This document shows positions 44,604 through 56,556 of a DNA stretch of 64,000 nucleotides, in pieces. How positions within the stretch are numbered: position 1 is the first letter of the stretch; each line of letters opens with the position of its first letter. Position numbers and translations under genes: made by a program. The notes beneath the pieces were generated by a model. That model did no database searches. It saw only the letters and a program-made list of their open reading frames with translations, and was not told where the DNA came from. Source of the DNA: Cymodocea nodosa (lineage: Eukaryota; Streptophyta; Magnoliopsida; Alismatales; Cymodoceaceae); the NCBI GenBank assembly GCA_036874045.1, contig JAZBRI010000008.1, forward strand, positions 5,781,001 to 5,845,000. The letters run 5' to 3'.

Positions 44604-45800
44604 TGTTTGTATTTTCCTAGCACTACACTAGAAAAACTTGGATTTGTTACTTCTGTTTTTACTTAGTTAATTTATCTTTATGCCTATTCTTTCTTTTAAA
44701 AGTAAACAAACAACCTTTAATACAATTTAGATATTAATTCCAATTTGTACTTTAACTACAAGTGCATAGTGTCTATTGTATCAGTGTGCAAGTACAGGTC
44801 GATCCCATAGGGAATTGCTCAAGAATTTGAGAACTATTCGTTTGTTAACAATCAAATTTATATATTCAATAAGCTATCCGTTGAACTACAGTTAACTCAA
44901 CGGATAAAGTTCGTTGAATTATGGCTAACTCAACGGACTAACCTCGTGGACTTAAGTTAACTCCATGAGCCGGTGTTTTCTTTTTAATATTGCTATTTAC
45001 AAACGAATTCAGCCAACCATTGGGCGATTCCACAGATTGTAAATAACATCAATTAAGCTCTTTAATGTTAGTAAACACTGGATTTATCATTAAGCAATAC
45101 TAACATTCAGATAATTCAAATAGTAACCATTAAAATTTTTAAGTCTTTTGAACAAACCAATTTCAGTAAACTGTAAAACTAAAACAAATATAAAACAATC
45201 ATAGCACTAACAAAGATAACATTAATCACGATGCAACACAAACAATACAACATACAATATAGATAAATTGTTTTTGGTATTTTTGTTTTAATATGAACAT
45301 GGAAATGGGCGAAATGTGAAATGTAAAGTAATCTCACTCGACAGTAAATACTTCCAACACTACTTGCAATGCGATTACACCACTGAAAATTAAACCACTT
45401 ACAATTCTGTCTCCTCTCCCTATAGAATCGTGAGTCTAGAATTGCAAGATAATCTTCTCTTCAGAATATAGGCATCAACCTGAAGTCAAGGCTAAAAGCT
45501 TTCTAATCTCTTGAAATATGAGTCAACACTTGGTGAAAATGGCTTCCCTTCCTGCGACGCAATCACTCCTCATAGTGGTTGTCAGGCACTGTGTTTGGCT
45601 CAGAATCGACCCGACATCAAGAAAGTATTCTCACAGACCTCCGATGGTTGGTGATTATGGTGGATATTGTGGTAGTAATGATAGTTGGTGTGATACTTCG
45701 GAGAATCGTCGATATTGTCTGTAGAAAGCTCGATGCTCCTCCTTTGTATACACTAGCCGTCCATCGATCACACACCCACTTCTTTTTCTTCTTCTTTTTT
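44604..45800 (-). repeat. T4 inner LTR, 5'-truncated
   Basis: It matches the 3' two thirds of the T4 LTR. Its proximal border lies in a T-rich stretch (45781-45820), where LTR sequence passes directly into internal 3' noncoding sequence. It has therefore lost about 670 bases of U3, the polypurine tract and some 500 bases of internal DNA, probably by a slip between A/G-rich runs. Confidence 0.85.
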
Positions 45801-47021
45801 CTTTTTTTCTTTTTTTGTACTTTAAAAGTTAATTTGACAAGCTTGAATCATACAGGAGCTTTCTAATGTACCCATGTAACGAGCTTTCAATCAACAATCC
45901 CAGATCTGATTAGGATCTTAGGTTGCTAGATTTCAAGAGTCCTTTTTCAGGTCAACAATCCTTACATACCTATCTGCTCAAGTACAAAAGGCTCATGATC
46001 AAACAAGTCAATAAACTCTCAAATTTTTCTTTTTTTCTTTCAATCAAAATACACACAAAACAAAGCATTAATCACATACTGTATATGTATGTATTTCATT
46101 AATACAGATGAAGTAAAACACCAATCTCATATAGTCTTGTTTCTATCATTTACTGAAAATATGAATCCATAATAATAAGCTCATACTTTTTCTGTAGTTT
46201 AATAAAATCTACACATAAATCATTCTACAAGTTCAATCAATCAAATTAAATGTATCTTTAATCATATGTGTTTTATTTAATCTAGAATTCACATCTCAGC
46301 TCCTTCAGGACTTCAGATAATTTACTAATTTTTCATTAAGCATTTTGATTTCATTTTAAAATCGTGAAACTATTAAACTCATGAAATTCAGAAAAATCAT
46401 AAGATACTATATCTAGATTTGCATAAATAATAAATTCTATAGCATCATATATAGTCTTCTAAATATAACATTCAAGTAGTTACAGATTATAAATTTTACA
46501 GTCTCAGTTATCAGATAGTTACAGCAAGTTCATAAAAATTTTCAATTTCCACAACTTTGCAGTACCATTTTAATTTCTTTAATTAATAAACTTACATGGC
46601 TGTTACTTTAATTACCTCCCCCCCATACCTACATTTTGCATTGTCCTCAATGTAAAAGATTTGACAATAAGTATAGTGATTGTAGCAGGCATGAATACAG
46701 TTTTGTTTGATTTAAAATTTAGGGTAAGTAATTGGTTACATACCTTGTTCTGTTTGTATCTCCTTCTACATATTCCAATTTTTGATTCTAAAAACTTTTC
46801 ATTCACAGATAAAAGCAAAATATAAAACAAAATAACACTTAACAGATATTGATAATTCAATGTCTTGTGTGGAACCTAGGCTCCTATGCCTCTAGTGGCT
46901 CACAAGCAAGCCAGTTGGTTTCCTAGAATAGATACCAACAAACTAGATTGATATTTTGTTTTTTTGTTTTTTTATACATAAAAGTAGAATACACACAACA
47001 TTAAACACACAAAATTACAGC
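45801..47021 (-). other. T4 3' noncoding region
   Basis: It is the counterpart of T2 31557-32850. The internal polypurine block GGTATGGGGGGGAGG lies at 46628-46614, preceded by CATTGAGGACAATGC. One of the two A-rich runs after the F-box stop is kept (about 46955-46975). Nothing coding is supported. Confidence 0.8.
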
Positions 47022-48161
47022 TTAAGAACATGATTGAAAAGTAGGAACAAATGGAATAAATGTTTCAGTCCAAGCAAACTTTTTAGGCATAGCTCTTCTT
47101 GCTATTAATTCTATTTTCATGCAGTTCTTGTTCCTTCTTAATTTGTAAACGTGTAATATATTATAAATTCCAAATACAAGTGTATTACCATTAATGATAT
47201 GAAATGCAGAAAGGGATCCTTTTTGGTTCCAGGGTAATGTAGCAGTTTCTATTTCTACATCTATTTCAATCTACTTCTCTTCCCACTTCCATTCATTTAT
47301 GTCTTCCATAATCCATATTTGAAATTTCATCAGTTCATCCCACCATCGTATTAGACATAAAGTAGGATCATCTTCTTCATTATACCACATTCCTATTTGA
47401 ATTTTATTAAATTCTACAAATGGTGGTTTAGCTATATCACTCGGTACAGGTAATATTTCTATATATTCATCGTAACTGTCTATGCTCACTATGTATAAAT
47501 CAAATCCAAATGCAATTGAAATATCTGTGACAAGATATATATATCTATCAAGTATGACATGTGTTTGGTTAATTAATGATTTCTGTCCTAGATATATCAT
47601 AATATTTTCATTCCAAGATCTATTTAGAAAATTATACACACTTAAGAGTAAATCTTCACCCCAATTTCCTATAGGTCTCCAATAATATAATTTTTCAGGA
47701 ATTGCAGAATTTTTATCAGAAAATATTAAAGCTAACCCACAATTTACAGTTGGTACTTCAAATCTATTAGTTCTTCCTATATTCCATTCTTCTCCTATTA
47801 TAGGATTTCTTATCAAAATATTAGGTAATAATAAACTTGCATACCTTGGTCTCGTCTTGTATATGATTAATCCTTCATCTATCCCCATAATATGATTTAT
47901 TCCTTCTAATGCATTGGGTGGAATTCCAGTAGTTTCTTCCATAGCCAGATATTCATGGGTATTTGAACTACGATTAAATGACCTCCATATGAATCCATCT
48001 CTAATCTTAGTCATTTTTACAGCTTGTAGTCCCTGAAAATATTTTTCTTCAATACAGTTTTTAATTTCCTTTGATACACAACACAGCCTGCACAGATCTT
48101 TGGCTGACAAGTTACTCAGTACTTCCCTTAGTGCATCCAATGGTAATTGCATCAATTTCAT
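47022..48161 (-). pseudogene. T4 F-box protein gene carried by the retrotransposon
   Basis: It is the homologue of the T2 gene. It starts at the ATG at 48161 (MKLMQLPLDALREVLSNLSAKDLCRL.., F-box in residues 5-45) and is open for 296 codons through the region shifted in T2, up to a TAG at 47271-47273. Beyond it the same frame stays open to TAA at 47022-47024 (GIYNILHVYKL, FIPFVPTFQSC). So T4 has a nonsense change and T2 a one-base deletion, at different places; the family had an open gene of about 378 codons. By eye, aligned parts differ at roughly 12-13% of residues, against 7-8% for RT. The ATG follows leader sequence directly, without the T2 intron-like segment. Confidence 0.87.
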
Positions 48162-49025
48162 TTGTTGATTCAGTCTAAAGCTTTCCGTTTAGTAAATATT
48201 TGTTGTCGGATGAAGTTGAATCAACTGCTTCTCCTTCCAGTTCCTCCAAAGCATTCTCCTTTCTTTTAAAAGTGCTGGTAACTCATAAATAACATTCTGA
48301 TTTATATATATAATGTACATCCATAAAGTGAATAAATCTCGTTGCAAGAATGTGTCTTGCAACGTGCATCGTGGTTCCTGTTTTTATGGGTACGTGTATC
48401 ACTATTAATTTTAAATTTTGGTAACCGCTAAACCGACAAAGTTTCGTTGAGTCACAGATAACTCAATGGAACATAGTCGGTTACTATTGCTAACTCCATG
48501 GACTAACTTCGTTGAGTCACAGATAACTCAATGGAGTGACCTTATATTATATTACTGACCTCGTGGAGTTACGGTTAACTCAACGAACTTACTTCGTTGA
48601 GTTAACACTTAGCAACCTCTAAGTTTTACTCTCGTAAATTCCTCTCTGTTCTTTTCTATTTCATTCTACTAACTGAAATAAAGTTAAATCTATTTCATTA
48701 ATGCATCCTTCTAATTAAAATACGTTTAAATCTGAACATTATATAAAGATTTAACTTGCAGGTCATTTTATGTTATACAGAATTTACATTTTACCTTGCA
48801 ACATGCAGAAATTTTTAAGTATTTATCCTATCATTCAGAAAATTGTAAATTTGTTACATATTCATTCATAAAGTTCCATAAATTACATAATATTCAATAA
48901 ATTCCATTTATTTCATATTCAAAACACGTATGAAAATTACATCTGAAAAATTATATTCATTAATATGAATCAATTACATTACAAATACATTATACAATTT
49001 TACACAAGTAGACGAACAATACACT
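48162..49025 (-). promoter_or_regulatory. T4 leader and spacer upstream of the F-box gene
   Basis: It is the counterpart of T2 27935-28849. TAACTCAACGA / GTTGAGTTA motifs lie at 48440-48605. The GTTGCAAGA … TCTTGCAAC inverted repeat is kept near 48348-48370. The short upstream ORF of T2 is broken here. T2's intron-like segment would lie between 48172 and 48171. Confidence 0.6.
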
Positions 49026-51217
49026 TTAATCTCTATTCCTAAGTTCATCTACTTCCTTCTGGAGTTTTTCTAATTGAAGTTCTAATTTATTAATTCTCTC
49101 TACAGCTCCTGTAATGCCTCTAGAAGGTATAGCTATCTCTGCAGCTACAAAATTTCTGTATTCTTTCACTAAAATGGTTCTTGATCTGATCCTTTTTGAT
49201 GTCCATTTAGTGAAATCGATACAGTCCACCATCAGTAATGGAATCAAATCTCCATAAAACATTTTTTTCTTTACTGCTTTCAGCTTGGAGATAAAAACTG
49301 CAGACCAATTTATTTGAATCTTGTTTACAACTGCATATGTGGCCCATTTGACAAATTAACTTAATTCTATGTCATGGCCCTGTCATTAATAGACATTTTT
49401 AATCAGAATGTTAGCTACCATGTGTGCCTTACCACTTAAATGCTTCAATTTGTTTAATAAAGGTACACTAGGATTGATAGCTAAACATTCTTTAATTTCC
49501 TGTTTAGTCCACTCAATGATAGTTGTATCTTCCAAAATTTTTATTCCTTCATTCTTCAATCCAAAAATGTTGTGGAGAAGCTCTGGTGTTATTTGTACAT
49601 CAGCTTCCTCCACGTTGGAAATTAATCATTCCTTCTCTTTCACTAAATTCTCATATACTACATGCCCTCTCTCTTGAGAAATGAATTACAATAGACCTTG
49701 GAATTCAAATAGATCTTTGATTTTTTGCATTCCATCCTAATTTATTGGTCTACTGTAAATAATATCGTAACCCCTTATTTCTTGGTATTTGGTATAAGCT
49801 TCCTGACTATAAAAATGTACTTCATTCAAAATTGTTATTTCAATCGGGTCAGGAAGTTGACTTTGTTGTACTAAAGGGGTTTGCACTTGCTCTTCCTCTA
49901 ACATAGGCTACATTTGAACATTTTCTACAGATTCCTAAATTTCTGTTTCTATTTCTGTTTGTGGTGGTGAGCCGGCAGAACTCTCCACTCTGTCTTGAAT
50001 TCTTTCCATATATTGCTGAAGCGTTTCTTGCTCTTCAGTGGAATTTGTGAAATTATTTTTGTCCAAATGACTTCTTTCATTCTCTTCATTTTCTACTCTT
50101 TCTTCTTCCTCCTGACTACCAATCTGTTCTATTACTATTCTTTCTGATTCTGTAACAGATTGGGATGGAGTCACGGGTAATTCAGTTTCTGCCCTAATTT
50201 CTGTTTCTTCTTGTACAGACTGTAGACTAATTTCAGCCTGAGTTTCTTCTTTTCTTTGCTCCTACTGCTGCAGCTCCTCCTGCTCCTCCTCAGAATCGGA
50301 TAGCAAGTTAATAAAAATTTTCTCTACAGGCTCTGTAAAAATTGGTACTTCAAATTTAATTTCCTCATTTTCAGGCACTTTTTCTTTTCCTTTCTTTTTT
50401 CTAATTAGTTGTGCTTGTTCTTCCTCTTCATCTTCTGAAATTAAATCTACAAAAGTAGGCTCTGCAAGCCCTCGAGCCATAGATATTGGCTCTTCCTGTT
50501 TAACTTTTTCTATAATTACTGGTCTCGAAGGACCAGCTTTATTTCCTTTTGCAGTAGGTTTGGCAGTAGCTGCTGCTTGATACTGTTCAACTTTTATTTT
50601 GTATTGGGCCCTTATCCTTTCTTTGACCCTTTTTCTCTTAATGGCATCATATAAAATATGTGCCTTAGCAGTAGCTATTTCTTGAGTATCACCTTGGTCT
50701 CTTGCTGTTTTGACCAAGCTAGTAAATTCTTTCTCTTCTTCTTCAGTTCTCGGCCAAACAATGGTAATCGTGGCAAAGGTTTTGTTGGCTGAACTGGAGG
50801 TCCTAATTGCTGTTCCTCAGGAACAGGTATTTCAGCACTCGATTCTTCTTGTTCTCTTGCTCGTTGCTGCTCCCATATTGCTCAGCTTCCTCGACTAACA
50901 ATGCATTTCTTAAACCACAATCTGGCTTTACATTGAATTAGCTCTAGGGCTACTTCATTGTTTGGCTGGATTTTTCTTTCTTTGCTAACTGCAATTTCAA
51001 TTGCCACTCTAATCCGTGTCTCCATTATCTATGGTATTTGTATTTCTAACTCAACTAAAACTTTCCTCAAGTTAAAGAGTTCTGATTCTACCTTTTGTAG
51101 CTCTTTCTCTCTTATTGTATTTCGGATCTTTTGCCACGTGTGCCATTCTTCAGATTCCTTCAAAAACTGTGTGGTGTCCACTACATCTTCCCAGAATTCA
51201 AGCATCATTTTCCTCAT
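49026..51217 (-). pseudogene. T4 third ORF: putative plant transposon protein domain
   Basis: It starts at the ATG at 51217 (MRKMMLEFWEDVVDT) or in frame at 51238. A helical N-terminus and acidic middle (TEIETEI, ESEEEQEEL, EEEERVENEEN) are followed by the domain near 49740-49240 (LFEFQGLL, ITPELLHNIFGLKNEGI, ATYAVVNKIQINW, MFYGDLIPLL) and a C-terminal coil ELQLEKLQKEVDELRNRD, with the stop at 49026. Several stops are present (near 51028, 50260, 49934, 49615). It is homologous to T2, T3 and C2 third ORFs; function unknown. Confidence 0.82.
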
Positions 51218-51768
51218 CGTGGAGTTATCCAATAGCACGGAATCGCTTTGATTTCTACTATTCTAGATTCTAAATAATTTGTCAGATAATGCCTCCAAAA
51301 CCCTAGGTTTAAGATAAATAAGCCCTAAGTTTAGGCGGGTAATCAGGTCATTTCCCGAACCAACTATTACTATTTCTTCCGCGATCTTAGCTACAGTACT
51401 CCATTGAGTTATAGTTAACTCAACAGAATAAGCTCGTTGACTAACTCAAGATTCAACGGAATAAGCTCGTTGAGTTAAGCGTAATTCAACGGACTCCTCA
51501 TACAAACAAATATAATAATAAAAATACTACAGATAATAGTTTTTCTATTTAACTTTTTTTTTTCTCGGTTTAACCGATACTATGTTTTGGTCAGACCTAA
51601 TTTTTTTCTGAAAATTAATATACATATTTTTTATGTTCCGGTCATACCAATGGATCCGATCGGTTGAACTGTAATGATTTTTATATTTTATATATATATA
51701 TTTTTTTTTAATGTGTTTTTTTTTTATTTATATATATTTTTTATATAAACATAAAAATTGATTTCTTA
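51218..51768 (-). promoter_or_regulatory. T4 spacer between integrase and third ORF
   Basis: It has the same order as T2: CGGTT-type motifs (51580-51670, e.g. TCGGTTTAACCGATA), a GTTGAGTTA cluster (51400-51500), then CTTATTTATC and CCTAGGGTTTT (51300-51325) about 90 bases before the ATG. It is shorter in the CGGTT part than T2. Noncoding. Confidence 0.5.
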
Positions 51769-52940
51769 CTAAGTAAAGCTCGAGAAATCCTCTACTCTTA
51801 CTTCTTCTATAATTCCAAAGGAGCTTTTTGGTGTTTTCAGAATAGGTCTAAGTCTTTGTCCATTTACTTTAAATATATTCTGATTTTTAGGATTTTCAAT
51901 TTCAATAGCTCTATAAGGATAAATATTTCAAACTATGTAAGGTCCTCCCCATCTAGATCTTAATTTTCCTAGATGGTTATGGAGTCTAGCCATATAAAGA
52001 TATACTTCTTGTCATATTTCAAAGCTTTTTGGAATAATTTTTCTATTATGCCAGAATTTAATTTTCTCTTTTTCTCTTACAATCTTCGAATAAGCTTCAT
52101 TTCTAAATTCTTCTAATTCAATTAGTTGCATTTTTCTATTTTCAGCAGCTTGATTTAAATTAGTGTTCAGAGTTTTTAATGCCCAATAAGCTTTATGTTC
52201 AATTTCAACAGGTAAATGACAACTTTTTCCATATACGAGCCTAAAAGGTGACATACCTAAGCTCGTTTTATAAGCAGTTCTATAAGCCCAAAGTGCATCT
52301 ATCAATCTATTAGTCCAATCTGTTCTAGTAGGATTTACTACTTTTTCTAAGATTAACTTAATTTGTTTGTTTGCACTTTCTACTTGTCCACTTGTTTGCG
52401 GATGATATGATGTTGCAATTTTGTGATTTACTCCATATTTCTTCATTAAGGCTTCAAAACTTCTATTACAGAAATGAGTTCCTCTATCACTGATAATAGC
52501 TTTAGGTATTCCAAATCTGGCAAATATATTTGTTCTTATAAATTGTATTACCACTTTGCTATCATTAGTTTTTGTAGGAATAGCTTCTATTCATTTAGAT
52601 ACATAATCCACCCCCAACAATATGTAATTAAATTGATTAGACATAGGAAATGGACCCATAAAATCTATTCCCCACACATCAAAGATTTCAACCTCAACAA
52701 TAGGATTAAGAGGCATCATATTCCTCTTTGATATTCTTCCTATTTGCTGACATCTTAAACAACTTAAGCAATATTTATGAGCATCTTTGAATAGTGTTGG
52801 CCAATAAAACCCACATTGCAGAATTTTTGCAGCAATTTTCCCTGAACCAAAATGCCCTCCACAAGCTTGGTCATGACAGAAAGACAATATGCTCAGATAT
52901 TCAGTTTCTAGAACACACCTCCTTAAAACCAGATCGGGAC
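51769..52940 (-). pseudogene. T4 integrase
   Basis: The HHCC finger ([11 protein letters not shown] … CLSCLRCQQ, 52880-52730), [33 protein letters not shown] and the C-terminal [22 protein letters not shown] block are present, ending at TAG 51769-51771. A stop near 52588 splits the core, and further stops lie near 52010 and 51930. The catalytic D, D and E are visible. Confidence 0.92.
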
Positions 52941-54640
52941 ATTTCTTAAATAAGTTTGGGTCTTCCCAATAGTAATATTTTACTCTTTAGAAAAATAATT
53001 TCTTATCCTGTCTATTTCAATCCTTAGGTGTTAAACCAGTTACTAAGTAATTAACTATGTCTGCATACCAAGGCATTGTGTTGATGGTCATTAATTGTTC
53101 ATTAGGAAAATTATCCTTAATTTCAATATTTGATTTTTCTATTTGTAATCTTGATAAATGATCTGCTACTACATTCTCACAACCTTTTTTATCTTTAATT
53201 TTTAGATCAAATTCTTGTAATAATAATATCCATCGGATCAATCTAGGTTTAGTCTCTTTTTTCTTTATCAGATGTTTTAAAGCTGAATGATCTGTGTATA
53301 CTATCACTTTAGCTTCAATCAGATATGATCTAAACTTTTCTAAGGCAAACACAATAGCTAATAATTCTTTTTCAGTAGTTGTGTAATTAACTTGAGCATC
53401 ATTTAAGGTTTTGCTTGCATAATGAATCACTCTAGGAGATTTTTCTATTTTCTGTCCTAACACTGCTCCTACAGCAAAATCAGAAGCATTGCACATTAAT
53501 TCAAATGGATGGTTCCAATCAGGTGCTTGAATTATAGGAGTTGAAATTAAGCTAGTCTTAAGTCTAAAAAATGCTTCCTTGCAATTTTTATCAAAGTTAA
53601 ATGGGACATCTTTTAATAGATTAGTTAAAGGTCTAGCTATTTTGCTAAAGTCTTTAATAAATCTTCTATAAAAACCAGCATGTCCTAGAAATGATCTAAT
53701 ATCTTTTACTGATTTAGGTTCTGGTAGATTAGAAATTACTTCTATTTTAGCTTTATCTACTTTCAACCCTTTCTTAGAAACAACATGCCCTAAGACTATT
53801 CCTTGTTTAACCATGAAGTGACATTTTTCCCAATTTAAAACCAAATTTTTTTCCACACAGCGTTTTAATATTTGGTCTAAATTGCTTAAACAAACTTCAT
53901 ATGAGTTGCCATATATAGTAAAATCGTCCATAAATATTTCTAAGAAATCCTCAGTCATTCTAGTAAATATGCCCTGCATACACCTTTGAAAGGTAGCTAG
54001 CGCATTGCATAATCCGAATGGCATTCTTGTAAAAGCATAAGTTCCATTAGGACAGGTGAACATTGTTTTCTCTTGATCCTCTAATACTACTAGAATTTGA
54101 TTATAACCTGAATACCTCTCTAGGAAACAAAAATATTCTTGCCCTACTAATCTTTCCAGCATTTGATCTATAAAAGGTAAGGGAAAATGATCTTTCCTAG
54201 TCACAGCATTCAACTTTCTATAGTTTATACATACTCTCCAGCCTGATTGAATTCTAATAGGTATCAAGTCTTGACTTTCATTCCTAATAACTGTTAATCC
54301 TGATTTCTTGGGAACTACATGGATTGGGCTAACCCACGAGCTATCAAAAATCGGATAAATTATGTCATTATCCAACCATTTCACTATTTCCTTCTTGACT
54401 ACTTCTTTAAGGTTTGGATTTAATCTCCTCTCAGAAATTCCTACAAGTTTAGCATTCTCTTCTAAATATATGTGGTGACAGCATAAAGTTGAACTTAACC
54501 CTTTTATATCAGTCATAGTCCATCCTATTGCTTCTTTATAACTTTTTACTACATCTTTTAATTTAGCTATTTGATCTTCTTTTAAATCTAAAGCAATAAT
54601 GATTGGACAGGTTCGCTTATTTTCCAGAAATATATAGGTT
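52941..54640 (-). pseudogene. T4 reverse transcriptase and RNase H
   Basis: It has [66 protein letters not shown] and the catalytic FMDD (IFMDDFTIYG). SFLGHAGFYRRF, then RNase H ([32 protein letters not shown]) and VADHLSRLQ follow. It is open in one frame from 55203 to 53017, 728 codons including the upstream protease. Two catalytic-region changes are notable: CIDYRKLN is CINYRKLN, and the RNase H CDASDF is CNASDF (D to N). A stop near 53014 precedes integrase. Confidence 0.93.
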
Positions 54641-56415
54641 AATTCAGGAGGTAAAGGTTTTAATTCTAAATGTTTCCCATTAGAAGCTAGAGCTCCTAAT
54701 TGAACATCATCATTTTCTAAATTAATTTCTTCCAGATCTCTGTCTATATTTATGCTTTCACTTTCCTCTAAAGTTTCAGAATTGATTTGCCTATTTAATT
54801 CTTCTTGAATCACATCATCTAACATATCTCCTTCATCCTCTAAAAAGTCTATGGTATGTAAGGATATTTCTAATTCCTCAAACCTTTCTGGTTTGAAAAT
54901 ATTTAATTGAGTATCCTCATTACCATATGCTAGCTTCATTACTCCAGTTTTACAATTTATAACAGCCCCTGATGTTGCTAAAAATGGCCTTCCCAAAATT
55001 AAAGATGTATCACTATTTTTATGCTTAATTTGTTGGGAATCCAAAATTACAATATCAATAGGATATATAAAGTTTTTGATTTTAATTAAGACATCCTCTA
55101 TTTTTCCTCTAAGGTATCTTATACTTCTATCAGCTAATTGAATAACCGTACTAGTAGGAGTTAAGCCTTCTAATCCTAAGGATGCAAATATATCACTTGG
55201 CATAACATTTATTCCTGCACCTAAGTCTATTAAGGTTCTTTCTAAAATGGTATTTCCTATGGTGCATGATATAACAGGGATTCCAGGATCAGATAACTTT
55301 TTAGGAATCTGTGGCAGAAATAGGGAACTACTTTGCTCAGCTAAAAAGACATTTCTAAGAACTTTTCAGTCTCTCTTCTTAGTACACCAATCCTTCAAAA
55401 ATTTAGTACAAGGTGGCATTTTCTACAATAGATCTAACAAAGGAATGTTAACTTGTACTTTTTCGAAAATTTCTCTGATTTTTTCTTGTTTTTTAGGTAT
55501 TGTTTGTTGTAATCTTTCAGGATAGAGTGCTAAAGATTTTGATTTCAAAGATTCTTTTTCTTTCATTTGATTTGTTTGATCATTTTTAACTTCATTAGCA
55601 GATTCAGATTGTTCTTCAGTGATTTCTAGATTTTCAGCTATTACATTTTCATTATCATTTTGATTTTTACTCTTATCCACCTTCATATCATTTTCATTTT
55701 GAGTTCTTGGTGGTATATCAGTTTCAGATCTTAATGTTACACATACATCTTCCAGATTTTCATTACTCTTATAATGTTTTTGTATATCATTTTCATGTTT
55801 ATGATCTTCAATTGTTTTTAGTTTTAAAGTGAATTCTTTAAATTCTCTTGCATTAATATTTTCTTTTGGCTATGTATCTTGCAAATTATGCAGGTTTATA
55901 ACATTATAATTTTCATTATCCTGTTGCATAACTTGTATTTTCATTGTATATTCGTCCAATACTTTTAGTTTTCTTTCCAGATCATCTAATTTCATTGCAC
56001 TCAATTTTTGATCAATTTTCATTATGGTTTTTTCAGTTTCGTAAATTATATCCATTTTAGGTTCTGAATATGCTTCCTTATAATTTAATTGGTTGACTTC
56101 TTGTTGCTGACACATAAAGTATTCCAGTTTGTCAAGGTTTTGCTCTATACTATACTCGAGTCTGTCATACCTATCCTATACTTCCGTGTCTCTCAACATA
56201 TTACACATTCTATACTAACCATCAATTGGGTAAACTATAGGATTCTCATACTCGGCTCTATTATATTGAGGATAATTCATTTGTTGTTCATGGGATCTAA
56301 CCATCTGTAAACGTCTCAACTTCAAACATTCAGATATGTCTTATCCTTTAGAATTGCAGAATTCACATATGCTAATTACAGGTTTCAGAAATCTTTGAGC
56401 ATAAGCATATGCCAT
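54641..56415 (-). pseudogene. T4 zinc knuckle, Gag C-terminal region and protease
   Basis: It starts at the ATG at 56415 (MAYAYAQRFLKPVISICEFC..), 117 bases after the PBS. The knuckle is CEFCNSKG.DISEC with a stop in place of its His codon. A coiled coil (LDDLERKLKVLDEY), VTLRSE, SLALYPERLQQTIPKKQEKIREIF, MPPCTKFLKD, then protease DLGAGINVMPSDIFASLG (intact D-L-G-A, about 55225) and ILGRPFLATSGAVI follow. Stops lie near 55867, 55423 and 55367. No capsid domain lies between the PBS and the knuckle. Confidence 0.88.
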
Positions 56416-56531
56416 ATTCTCAATTACAGAAGAAAACACACAACACTTTGGTTATTAAAACAAAACAACTCTAACAGTTTCTTATATTAATTCAATTCAG
56501 TTCTAGTCAATTTAATTTAATTCAATTCAAT

Positions 56532-56549
56532 TCCCCGACAATGGCGCCA
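56532..56549 (-). other. T4 primer-binding site (tRNA-Asp)
   Basis: The minus strand reads TGGCGCCATTGTCGGGGA, 16 of 18 bases as expected for tRNA-Asp, seven bases after the LTR end. Confidence 0.9.
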
Positions 56550-56556
56550 TAAAACT

